NCBI RefSeq assembly: GCF_037652055.1
Contig: NZ_JBBKAH010000001.1
Coordinates: forward strand, 124,001-188,000
Direction: 5' to 3'
Source: Pelagibius sp037652055
GTDB taxonomy: Bacteria; Pseudomonadota; Alphaproteobacteria; Kiloniellales; Kiloniellaceae
Length of the DNA: 64,000 nt
Below are positions 43,528 through 51,560 of the stretch, piece by piece. Each line of letters opens with the position of its first letter. Within the stretch, counting starts at the first letter, position 1. A program made the translations under genes and the position numbers. A model generated the notes under the pieces. That model saw nothing but the letters and a program-made list of their open reading frames with translations. It ran no database searches and had not been told where the DNA came from.

Positions 43528-45093
43528 ATGTCCTCGTTTTCCCGTGCCCAGGTCACCCGCAAGCCGGCGACCGTTTCGCCCCACGGCATCGTCGCCGCGC
43601 AGCACCGCAAGGCCGCCGAGATCGGCGCCGAGGTGCTGAAGGCGGGCGGCCACGCGGTGGACGCGGCGGTCGCGACGTCCTTTGCCATCGGCGTGGTGGA
43701 ACCCTGGATGAGCGGGCCGGCGGGCGGCGGCGCGGCGATGCTGTGGGACGCCGAGGCGGGCAAGGCCGAGGCGCTGTTCTACGGCATGCGCGCGCCGGCA
43801 GGCCTCGACCCCGCCGACTTCCCGCTGACTGGCGCGGAGTCCTCGGGCGACCTCTTCCCGTGGAAGGCGGTGCTGGACGACCGTAATGTGATGGGCGCCA
43901 CCGCCGTCGCCGTGCCGGGCGTGGTCGACGGCCTGGGCAAGGCGCACGCGCGCCATGGCCGCCTGCCGTGGAAGGACCTGCTGCAACCCGCCATCGCGCT
44001 GGCCCGCGAAGGATTCCTGGTCGACTGGTACGTCGCCCTGCAGATCACCGGCGCGGCGCGCAGCCTGGCGCGCGATCCCGACGCGGCGGCGCGCTTCCTG
44101 GCCGACGGACAATGGCCGCGCGTCGCCAACTGGACGGCCCTCAGCGACCAGCGCATCGACATGGCGTCCATGGCGCCCAGCCTGCAGGCCATCGCCGACG
44201 AGGGACCGCGCGCGCTCTACGACGGCGACCTCGCCGCGGCCCTGGCAAAGGACGTCGAAGCCAAGGGAGGCTCCCTGCGGCTTGCCGACCTCCGGGCCTA
44301 CCACGCCGAGTGGCAGGACCCGCTCAGCTTCGGCTACCGCGAGGCACGCTTCCACGTGACGCCCCATCTGACCGCCGGGCCGACCATCGCGGATGTGTTC
44401 TCCCGCCTTGAAAACGCCGTCACGCCGGGCAAGGCGCCCGAAGGCGGAACCTACGCGGCCTACGCCGCCGCCCTGAAAGCCGCCTACGCCAAGCGCCTGG
44501 AGAACGACGGCGATAACGAGGACCCGTGGGCACCGGCCTGCACCACCCACTTCTCGGTCGTCGACAGGGACGGCAACATGATCGCCGTCACACAGACTCT
44601 GCTGTCGGCCTTCGGATCGCGGGTGGTCTCGCCCTCGACCGGACTGCTGCTGAACAACGGCATCATGTGGTTCGACCCTGAGCCGGGAAAGCCGAACTCG
44701 CTGGCGCCCGGCAAGCGCTGCCTGATGAACGTCTGCCCCCTGATCGGTGAAGCGGACGGAAAGCGATTTGCGCTGGGTGCGTCGGGCGGCCGCAAGATCA
44801 TGCCGGCGGTGGCGCAGCTCGCCTCTTTCCTGGCCGATTTCGGTATGAGCCTGGACGCCGCCTTCCATCATCCGCGCATCGACCTTTCCGGCGGCGATAC
44901 CGTCATCGCCGACGACAGCCTGGCCGCCGCCGTGCTGGAGACCCTGGCGCGGGACAACCGGGTGGTGACGACAAGGCGCGCGCCCTACCCCTTCGCTTTC
45001 GCCTGTCCGGCGGGTGTGCTGCGCGACGGCGGCGAGAATCACGGCGCCACTGAGCCGCTGTCCCCCTGGGGCGACGCGGTGGCCGGCGGGTAA
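43528..45093 (+). CDS. Gamma-glutamyltransferase family protein (no signal peptide)
   Basis: 521 residues from MSSFSRAQVTRKPATVSPHG. GGT features: GGHAVDAAVATSFAIGVVEP, GPAGGGAAMLW, and the autoprocessing Thr in CTTHFSVVDRDGN (about residue 339) that becomes the N-terminal nucleophile. Also present are SPSTGLLLNNGIMWFDP and GASGGRKIMPA. It is shorter than classical periplasmic GGT (about 560-580) and lacks a signal peptide, so a cytoplasmic GGT-like hydrolase or acylase is likely. The frame opens upstream inside the methyltransferase gene but the chosen ATG fits the family start. The physiological substrate is not clear. Confidence 0.9.
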   Translation: MSSFSRAQVTRKPATVSPHGIVAAQHRKAAEIGAEVLKAGGHAVDAAVATSFAIGVVEPWMSGPAGGGAAMLWDAEAGKAEALFYGMRAPAGLDPADFPLTGAESSGDLFPWKAVLDDRNVMGATAVAVPGVVDGLGKAHARHGRLPWKDLLQPAIALAREGFLVDWYVALQITGAARSLARDPDAAARFLADGQWPRVANWTALSDQRIDMASMAPSLQAIADEGPRALYDGDLAAALAKDVEAKGGSLRLADLRAYHAEWQDPLSFGYREARFHVTPHLTAGPTIADVFSRLENAVTPGKAPEGGTYAAYAAALKAAYAKRLENDGDNEDPWAPACTTHFSVVDRDGNMIAVTQTLLSAFGSRVVSPSTGLLLNNGIMWFDPEPGKPNSLAPGKRCLMNVCPLIGEADGKRFALGASGGRKIMPAVAQLASFLADFGMSLDAAFHHPRIDLSGGDTVIADDSLAAAVLETLARDNRVVTTRRAPYPFAFACPAGVLRDGGENHGATEPLSPWGDAVAGG

Positions 45094-45182
45094 GCCGCCG
45101 CTTCTTCCCGGTCTTTGATCCAGCGCAAAGCAGGGCATCGAAAAAGCCGGAGAATGGGCGGACTGCTAGAGGGAGCCGCCCG

Positions 45183-45443
45183 ATGACCACCTTTCTTTCC
45201 CGCCTGGAAGTCCGCAGCAAGCTGATGGGCCAGATGATGGAGCGCTGCGGCGTCAATCCGGCGTACATGGCGCGGGATCGCTGCGGCATCACGATGATGC
45301 AGGCGGCGCACATCTGCATGACCTGCGGGCGGGCCAAAAACTGCAGCACCTGGCTGCGGGCCACGGAAGACGGCGTGCTGCAGGATCCGCCGAGCTTCTG
45401 CCCCAACGCGCGGCGCTTCCGCCAGATGCAAGAGGCCCACTGA
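45183..45443 (+). CDS. DUF6455 family small cysteine-rich protein
   Basis: 86 residues. Cysteines are spaced as in DUF6455 proteins: one in CGVNP, one in DRCG, then CMTCGRAKNCSTWL and the late FCPNARRF. This suggests a bound metal or FeS site, though nothing proves it. Small proteins of this family are common in alphaproteobacteria and of unknown function. The start is at an ATG with a purine stretch (gagggagccg) upstream, 89 bases after the GGT gene. Nothing is seen in the 184-base gap to the next gene. Confidence 0.82.
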   Translation: MTTFLSRLEVRSKLMGQMMERCGVNPAYMARDRCGITMMQAAHICMTCGRAKNCSTWLRATEDGVLQDPPSFCPNARRFRQMQEAH

Positions 45444-45627
45444 CACAAACCGACGACATCGGTACAAGAGATTGGCGTGGGCACTGCCCTCTATCTCGAA
45501 ACCGATGAGGGCACCGACGTCGCACCGGCCCCTCAACGCGTCGGACTGTCTGGAAAGGGCTGGAACGGTCGGGAACGATCCGCGGTGCCGTCGCACTCAA
45601 AACCTACGAGCAGCGCCGGCGCTTTGC

Positions 45628-46266
45628 CTATAGATCCTCCTGGCGCGGCGCGCGCACCATACCGATCAGCAGGCGGACGACCTGACCGTCGCGCACCAGC
45701 GGCAGGCCGATGCGCCACCAGGCGGAGAGAAAGAACTCCATCGCCGGGGTGTAGCGCAGCAGCAGCGGCTCGGGGCGCAGCAGCTGCGCGCGGTAGGTCA
45801 CCATCAGAAAGGCGATGAACGGCACGGCCATCTCGCCCATCCTCATGCCCGTCATGTCGATGTCCAGGGTCTTGCTGATCTCGCTGCCATGCAGACGCAT
45901 CTGGAAATCTTGGCCGCCGTCAAGCACATCGAGGAGCGAGATGGCGCCCAGCGCCGGCCGCAGCGCCAGTGGATCGACCATTTCCGGAGGCGGAGGGGCG
46001 CCGGAGGCCGCCACCGCCTGCGCCCACCACTGGGCGAGGAAGCGCAGAACCTCCTCCTCCATGTCATCGGGCCGCGGGTTCCAGACCATCACCGGCGGTG
46101 GGCTGCCAAGCCTCGCCATCAGCGGGTTGCAGCAGTTCAGTTCACCATCCGCCAGGCGCCGGGCCAGCGCCCAGGACTGCGCCTCCTCCAGCGTTCCCAA
46201 GGCACGCTGGAACCTCGGATCCTGAGAGCCGACGACGAAAGTCAAGGCGGATACCCCCGGATGCAC
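45628..46266 (-). CDS. PAS domain-containing protein (PAS_5 / DUF1488-neighbour type)
   Basis: 212 residues. The sequence resembles the PAS_5 family common in alphaproteobacteria. There is a helical N-terminal half with VLRFLAQWWAQAVAASG, then a PAS-like core: ISLLDVLDGGQDFQMRLHGS, followed by MTGMRMGEMAVPFIAF and RYTPAMEFFLSAWWRIGLPL. No kinase, cyclase or DNA-binding domain is attached. Function unknown; the family is thought to sense or bind small molecules. It is convergent with the DUF6455 gene and stands alone. Confidence 0.78.
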   Translation of the reverse strand: MHPGVSALTFVVGSQDPRFQRALGTLEEAQSWALARRLADGELNCCNPLMARLGSPPPVMVWNPRPDDMEEEVLRFLAQWWAQAVAASGAPPPPEMVDPLALRPALGAISLLDVLDGGQDFQMRLHGSEISKTLDIDMTGMRMGEMAVPFIAFLMVTYRAQLLRPEPLLLRYTPAMEFFLSAWWRIGLPLVRDGQVVRLLIGMVRAPRQEDL

Positions 46267-46372
46267 TGCGGCCCGTGAGGCTCAGGCTACACCGGATCAT
46301 CCAGGATGTTTAGCTGCAATGTCCTACACAAAATGGACCGGACGGGGCGCGGCCCGCCTCAGGCATCGTGGC

Positions 46373-47806
46373 TTACCGCACTAGGATGTTGCGGAACTGC
46401 CAGGGGTCGGCGGAGTCGAGGTCCTCGGGGAAATAGCCGTGGCGGTTGCAAAGCGGCGTCCAGTCGGTGTAGACGCCGGTGACCGGTCCCAGGTACGGAC
46501 GCTGCACCTTAAGGCAGCGCACGTGATCCATCTCGTCGGTCTCGACGATGCCCGCCTTCGGGTTCTCCAGCGCCCAGACCATACCGGCCAGCACTGCCGA
46601 GGAAACCTGCAGGCCGGTGGCGTTCTGGTAAGGCGCCAGCTTGCGGGTTTCCTTGATCGAGAGCTGCGAGCCGTACCAGTAGGCGTTCTTGGCGTGGCCG
46701 AAGATCAGCACGCCCAGTTCGTCGACCCCGTCGACGATCTCATTCTCGTCGAGAATCTTGTGGGTCTTGGGCGCTTCGCCGCCGCGCCCGAACATCTCGT
46801 GCAGGCTCAAGACTGCAACATCGGACGGATGGTAGGCGTAGTGGCAGGTCGGGCGGAACACCGGCTTGCCGTTCTCGCGGACCGTGTAGTAGTCGGCGAT
46901 GGAGACAGCCTCGTTGTGAGTGACCAGGAAGCCGTACTGCGCCTGCGCGGTCGGCGTCCAGGAGCGCACCCGGGTATCGGCGCCGGGCTGCAGCAGATAG
47001 ATCGCCGGACGTTCACCGTCCTCGTGGCCGCGCGCGTTCGCCGGCACCCACTTTTCGTGGGTGCCCCAGCCCAGCTCGGCCGGCTGCATGCCCTCGGAGA
47101 TGAAGCCCTCCACCGACCAGGTGTTCCAGAACTGGTTCATCGGCCGCGGCTCGCGCGCGCGCTGGGTATCGCGCTCGGCGATGTGCACGCCCTTGACGCC
47201 CAGGCGCTGCATCAGTGCCGCCCAGTCCTCGCGGCTCTGCGGGTTGCCCGCGTCGACACCGGTGTCGCCGGCGATGTTCAGGAGAGCCTGCTTCACGAAC
47301 CAGGAGACCATGCCGGGGTTGGCGCCGCAGCAGGAAACCGCGGTGGTGCCGCCGGGGTTGCGCGCCTTTTCCCGGCGCACCGTCTCGCGCAGGGCGAAGT
47401 TGGTGCGCTGGCCGGGATCGGCGCCCTCGTCGAAATAGAATCCGGCCCAGGGCTCGACCACGGTGTCGATGTAGAGCACGTCGAGCTCGCGGCAGAGCTT
47501 CATGACGTCCAGGGAGGAGACGTCCACCGAGAGGTTCACGCAGAAGCCCTGGCCGTCGCCGGCCGTCAGCAGCGGCATTAGCATGTCGCGGTAGTTGTCC
47601 GGAGTCAGCGCCGCCTGGATGAAGCGGATGCCGCGCTCGTCGAGCAGGGCCTTGTCGCTGTCGTCCGGAGCGATGACGACGAAGCGGCTGCTGTCGAAAT
47701 CGAAATGCCGCTCGATCAGCGGCAGGGTGCCGCGCCCAATGGAGCCGAAGCCGATCATGACAATGGGGCCGCTGATGGCGCCGTAATCGGGCCAAGGTGT
47801 GGTCAT
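46373..47806 (-). CDS. hss: Homospermidine synthase
   Basis: 477 residues. The Rossmann NAD+ site opens the protein (IVMIGFGSIGRGTLPLIERH). Characteristic later segments are YIDTVVEPWAGFYFDEG, SCCGANPGMVSWFVKQALLN, FWNTWSVEGFISEGMQPAELGW with a longer conserved run, and YQNATGLQVSSAVLAGMVWA. The enzyme joins two putrescine units (or spermidine plus putrescine) to homospermidine, the major polyamine of many alphaproteobacteria. It follows the ODC and GNAT genes on the same strand, so the cluster makes putrescine and then homospermidine. A large hairpin (47825-47870) separates it from the GNAT gene and may attenuate readthrough. Confidence 0.96.
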   Translation of the reverse strand: MTTPWPDYGAISGPIVMIGFGSIGRGTLPLIERHFDFDSSRFVVIAPDDSDKALLDERGIRFIQAALTPDNYRDMLMPLLTAGDGQGFCVNLSVDVSSLDVMKLCRELDVLYIDTVVEPWAGFYFDEGADPGQRTNFALRETVRREKARNPGGTTAVSCCGANPGMVSWFVKQALLNIAGDTGVDAGNPQSREDWAALMQRLGVKGVHIAERDTQRAREPRPMNQFWNTWSVEGFISEGMQPAELGWGTHEKWVPANARGHEDGERPAIYLLQPGADTRVRSWTPTAQAQYGFLVTHNEAVSIADYYTVRENGKPVFRPTCHYAYHPSDVAVLSLHEMFGRGGEAPKTHKILDENEIVDGVDELGVLIFGHAKNAYWYGSQLSIKETRKLAPYQNATGLQVSSAVLAGMVWALENPKAGIVETDEMDHVRCLKVQRPYLGPVTGVYTDWTPLCNRHGYFPEDLDSADPWQFRNILVR

Positions 47807-47824
47807 GGCAAAAAACTCCCTGTT

Positions 47825-47870
47825 TCGGCCCCCGACACCTGCGGCCGCAGGCGCCTAGGTCGGGGGCCGA
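47825..47870. terminator. Strong 12-bp-stem hairpin between GNAT and homospermidine synthase genes
   Basis: tcggcccccgac and its exact complement gtcgggggccga form a perfect 12-base stem, with a second palindrome (cctgcggccgcagg) inside the loop. No T-run follows in either direction, so it could be a Rho-type pause, an mRNA-stability hairpin or an attenuator in the ODC-GNAT-hss transcript. Confidence 0.6.
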
Positions 47871-47903
47871 CTTACAAAGCGGCAGCTTGCGCGAATTCTC
47901 GCG

Positions 47904-48500
47904 TCAGTTCAAAGGCTGCCGGATGACGGTCATGTTGCGGGATACCGCGCCGGCCGAGCCGGTGAGCGGCAGCGGAAAGGAAGCGGCGGCCGGATGCCAG
48001 GCACCGGCGGCACGCACCAGGCCGCGGGCCTCGGCAAGCGCGCCGGGCCGCAGCTCGTGGCCGAGGAAGCGGTGACGCTCCACCGGCCCGGGCATCTCAA
48101 GGTTCTCGGTCAGCGCCGCACTGAAGCCGAAGCGGCGGTAATAGGGCGCATCTCCGACCAGGATCACGCCGCCGTGGCCGGTCGCCGCCGCGCGGTTAAG
48201 AGCACTGCGCATGAGGCGGGCGCCGATGCCCTCGCCCTGACGCTCCGGCGCGACCGCCAGCGGCCCGAGCAGCAGCAGACTGCCAGCGCCCTTGCCGTGA
48301 CCATGGCCGGCAGAGATCGCCCACAGCCGCACCGTGCCGACCAGCCGGCCACCCTCGCGGGCGGCCAGCGCCAGTTCCGGCAGGCGCCCGTCGCGCAGGC
48401 GCTGCGAGGTCTTGGCGAAACGCTCCGGACCCATGGCATGGTCGAGCAGCGCCTCGCGGGCGCCGGTTTCGCCCGGCACCTCTTCGTCGATCGTCAGCAT
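47904..48500 (-). CDS. GNAT family N-acetyltransferase
   Basis: 198 residues from MLTIDEEVPGETGAREALLD, the opening of the YhbS-like GNAT group. Motif A is LGPLAVAPERQGEGIGARLM (acetyl-CoA pyrophosphate loop), followed by VILVGDAPYYRRFGFSAA. Substrate is unknown; its place between ornithine decarboxylase and homospermidine synthase allows polyamine acetylation as a guess, but YhbS-like enzymes occur in many contexts. It starts 20 bases after the decarboxylase stop. The frame open far upstream is a shadow of the decarboxylase gene. Confidence 0.88.
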   Translation of the reverse strand: MLTIDEEVPGETGAREALLDHAMGPERFAKTSQRLRDGRLPELALAAREGGRLVGTVRLWAISAGHGHGKGAGSLLLLGPLAVAPERQGEGIGARLMRSALNRAAATGHGGVILVGDAPYYRRFGFSAALTENLEMPGPVERHRFLGHELRPGALAEARGLVRAAGAWHPAAASFPLPLTGSAGAVSRNMTVIRQPLN

Positions 48501-48520
48501 CGCCCGGAACTCCCCGCGCG

Positions 48521-49651
48521 TCAGATGACGATGGCTTGCAGCGGCGCGAAGCCGTTGAAGCCGATCGAGCTGTAGGTGGTGGTGTAGGCGCCGGTGCCCT
48601 CGAACAACAGCATGTCGCCGATCTCCAGCGACAGCGGCAGCAGGTAGGGCGTCTTCTCGTAGAGCACGTCGGCGGAATCGCAGGTCGGGCCGGCGATGAC
48701 GCACGGCCCCGCCTCGGCGCCGTCGCGCTCGCTGCGGATCGGATAGCGGATCGCCTCGTCCATGGTTTCGGCCAGGCCGCCGAACTTGCCGATGTCGAGG
48801 AAGACCCAGCGAGTGTCCTCGGAGGGATCCTTCTTGGAGATGAGCACGACCTCGGTCTTCAGGATGCCGGCGGAACCGACCATGCCGCGGCCCGGCTCGA
48901 TGATGGTCTCGGGCACGCGGTTGCCGAAGTGGCGCAGGATGGACTCGCGGATGGCGACACCATAGAGGTTCGCCGCCGGCTCGTCGCCGCGATAGCGGGC
49001 CGGGAAGCCGCCGCCCAGGTTCACCAGGGTCAGGCGGATGCCGCGCATCGCCATGATCTGGAAGATCGCACTGGCGCTGGCGATGGCCGCGTCCCAAGCT
49101 TCGGTGTTGCGCTGCTGCGAGCCGACGTGGAAGGAGATGCCGGCGGCAACGAGACCGGCACGGTGCGCGGCCTCCAGCACGTCGGGGGCGTGCTCCGGGG
49201 TGCAGCCGAACTTGCGCGACAGCGGCCAGTCGGCACCGGCACCGTCGCAGAGGATGCGGCAGAACACGCGCGCACCCGGGGCGGCACGGGAGATCTTCTC
49301 GACTTCCGGCAGGCAGTCGACGGCGAAGAGCCGCACACCCAGATCAAAAGCAGCGGCGACGTCGCGCTCCTTCTTGATGGTATTGCCGAAGGAGATGCGC
49401 TCGGGCGTCGCGCCGGCGGCCAGCGCGGCCTCGATCTCGGGGATCGAGGCACAGTCGAAGCAGGAGCCCATGGCGGCCAGCGCGGAGAGGATCTCCGGCG
49501 CCGGGTTCGCCTTCACGGCATAGAAGATGCGGCTGTCGGGCAGCGCGCTCTCGAAGGCGCGGAAGTTTTCGCGCACCTCTTCCAGGTCGACGACGAGGCA
49601 GGGCCCGTCGTTGCGGTGGGTACGCAGGAACTCACGAATGCGGTCGGTCAT
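48521..49651 (-). CDS. odc: Ornithine (or lysine/ornithine) decarboxylase, group IV PLP fold III
   Basis: 376 residues from MTDRIREFLR, preceded by gggagaa; an in-frame ATG at 49681 would add ten residues. PLP Lys is in FYAVKANP (about residue 47). The substrate/phosphate region includes VNLGGGFPARY and EPGRGMVGSAG. The catalytic Cys is in GPTCDSADVLYEK, and the closing TTTYSSIGFNGF is typical of eukaryote-like ODC in alphaproteobacteria. It makes putrescine, which homospermidine synthase uses. An unusually long gene-free leader (about 370-520 bases) precedes it. Confidence 0.95.
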   Translation of the reverse strand: MTDRIREFLRTHRNDGPCLVVDLEEVRENFRAFESALPDSRIFYAVKANPAPEILSALAAMGSCFDCASIPEIEAALAAGATPERISFGNTIKKERDVAAAFDLGVRLFAVDCLPEVEKISRAAPGARVFCRILCDGAGADWPLSRKFGCTPEHAPDVLEAAHRAGLVAAGISFHVGSQQRNTEAWDAAIASASAIFQIMAMRGIRLTLVNLGGGFPARYRGDEPAANLYGVAIRESILRHFGNRVPETIIEPGRGMVGSAGILKTEVVLISKKDPSEDTRWVFLDIGKFGGLAETMDEAIRYPIRSERDGAEAGPCVIAGPTCDSADVLYEKTPYLLPLSLEIGDMLLFEGTGAYTTTYSSIGFNGFAPLQAIVI

Positions 49652-50048
49652 CGGGTTCTCCCGTAAATCGACGTCCAACAAGTGTCGGCTGCTGCCTGGA
49701 GAGTTCCACCGCTATGGAGACGGCGGCCCGGGTGCGTACCGACCGTCGCGCGCTCACGCCGAATATCGGCATGGTCGTCGCGACCCCGAAGTTCTGCCTT
49801 CGATTGGAACGGGAGACCCGGTCCGCACGGCTGGCAAGGATGTAGCTGCCTCTTCAGTAACCCCGGCCTTTGGAAAGCCGGCAGAGACCAAAAAAGCCCT
49901 CTACGTCGTTGCTTTAAGCCGCTCGGCCCTCCGTAGCGTTGGAGAGCCCCGCCTTGTCGACCGGAGGTCGTTGGGCGTCGTGGGAGCGACCACGGGCACG
50001 TGCGAATTTGGGCAGGGGGTAAATATGCCCGGACGGGTTCGGATGCAA
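49652..50048 (-). promoter_or_regulatory. Promoter and long structured leader of the ornithine decarboxylase gene
   Basis: The 519-base stretch 49652-50170 holds no credible gene. Read leftward, a promoter-like pair TTGCAT (50043-50048) and TATTTA (50020-50025) with 17 bases between would give a leader of about 360 nt. The leader has several potential hairpins (for instance ccggc/gccgg around 49863-49882) and an internal run of six Ts at about 49890-49895 that could end a stalled transcript. Alphaproteobacterial odc/speF genes are known to carry the conserved speF leader RNA; whether this is one needs a covariance-model search. Confidence 0.4.
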
Positions 50049-50170
50049 GAAATTTTTTTCGTTATTTTCGCTGGCGGATTAAGGGTTTGTTCAATCTCGC
50101 CGGCAGGGTTCCGGGAGGACGGCGAGAAGGGCCGTTTTCCGCCATTGCGCTCCGTCGGCGCTCCGCCGGA

Positions 50171-51385
50171 TCACTTCCGCGGCGAGCGCCGGCCCTCGAA
50201 AACCTGGCGCGCCAAGCCGCGGCCGACCTCGATGGTCCAGCCGATCGCCAGGCCGACGGCCGCGTCGAAGACCAGGGTGCCGAGCGCTGTCAAGGCGATG
50301 GCGGGCCAGCAGTCCGGCCGGGCGTCGAAGAGACGCTTGGAGATCGCCAGCTCCGCCCCGGCGAGGACAAGAAAGGCGCCGACCGCCGGCAGCGGGATCA
50401 TCGCCAGCAGGCCGAGGGCGGCATCGGAGAAGAACAGCGCGAGTATGAGGCAGAGGGCGCCGAGCAGCAGCGGCGCCGCCCCGCTGCGCGCGCCGAAGCG
50501 ATGATGCGCCTGCAGGCCGCCGGCGCCGTGGCACATGGGCAGGGCGCCGAAGGGCGCCAGCAGGAGATTGGCAGCACCCGAGGTCAGGCAGAGTCTGCGC
50601 TCGGACACGCGCGCGCCGCCGTCCGGATAGAGACCGCGGGCCAGCGCCGCGGTGATGATCACGGCATTGGTGATGGTGAGCGCGATCTGCGGCAGCACCG
50701 CCATCTGCAGGGCCGCGCCCATCTCGGCAAAGCTCGGCAGCACGATTCCCGGCAGCGAGAAACCGGGCGACAGCGCGCCCATAGACGGCGCCAGACCGCC
50801 GACCTGGCCGGCCAGCAGCGCGATGGCGAGGCCGACCAGCGTCGCCGGGCAGCCGGGCACCAGAGTGAGCCCGGCAAGCAGTGCCAGCACGGCACCGCCG
50901 AGCCAGGGCGCTTCGGCGATCAGCGTAACGCCGAACCAGGCGAAACTGAGGCCGATGCCGAGGCGCAGGCCGGCGATCACCGAAGCCGGCACGGCGCGCG
51001 CCAGCCGGTCGATGGCGCCGGTAAGTCCCAGCACCAGCAGCACCGCGCCCAGGATGAGGCCGGTGGCGGCAACGGCACCGGGTGGCAAGCCGGCGGTGAC
51101 GATCACCGCCGACACGGCCTTCATCGGCTGCACAGGGATCGGCAGGCGGTAGACGAGACCGGTAAAGAGGTAGAACAGGCCGAAGCCGAAGAGCACGCCG
51201 CCGGAAGCCAGGCCGCCGACGGTCAGCACGGAGATGACGTGCGGCAGGAAGGTGCCGAGGTCGCCGAAGGCGCCCCCCAGTTCGCGCAAATTGAAGCGGA
51301 AAGCCGGCACGCCCCTAGCTTTCCGCCGACGCGCCGGCCGGCAGGGCGGAGAATTCCAAGCAGGGGCAGCTGCAGATTCTACCAT
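50171..51385 (-). CDS. MOT1-like molybdate/sulfate transporter (SulP-related)
   Basis: 404 residues with about ten membrane helices. Both signature motifs of the MOT1 group are readable: PVQPMKAVSAVIVTAG (about 82-97) and PMCHGAGGLQAHHRFGAR in the second half. No STAS domain follows, unlike classical SulP sulfate transporters. MOT1 proteins take up molybdate; this would supply the molybdopterin enzyme xanthine dehydrogenase encoded at 31-35 kb, though the link is inference. The Pro/Arg-rich first 25 residues may be an over-extension, with a later GTG as the true start. Confidence 0.85.
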   Translation of the reverse strand: MVESAAAPAWNSPPCRPARRRKARGVPAFRFNLRELGGAFGDLGTFLPHVISVLTVGGLASGGVLFGFGLFYLFTGLVYRLPIPVQPMKAVSAVIVTAGLPPGAVAATGLILGAVLLVLGLTGAIDRLARAVPASVIAGLRLGIGLSFAWFGVTLIAEAPWLGGAVLALLAGLTLVPGCPATLVGLAIALLAGQVGGLAPSMGALSPGFSLPGIVLPSFAEMGAALQMAVLPQIALTITNAVIITAALARGLYPDGGARVSERRLCLTSGAANLLLAPFGALPMCHGAGGLQAHHRFGARSGAAPLLLGALCLILALFFSDAALGLLAMIPLPAVGAFLVLAGAELAISKRLFDARPDCWPAIALTALGTLVFDAAVGLAIGWTIEVGRGLARQVFEGRRSPRK

Positions 51386-51560
51386 TCCGCTGCGTAATTT
51401 CCGCCGCCCGCCGGACTCTGCAGCCGTGGTACACCAGTGTCATCCTCTAGCATTACACCGGAATCCGACGAGAATCCAAGCGCCGCCACCGCCGGGAAGT
51501 CTCGCCAGGGCAATACTTACCGAAGAGCCGGCCACGGGCGGCGGCACGGCATCCGCCAGG

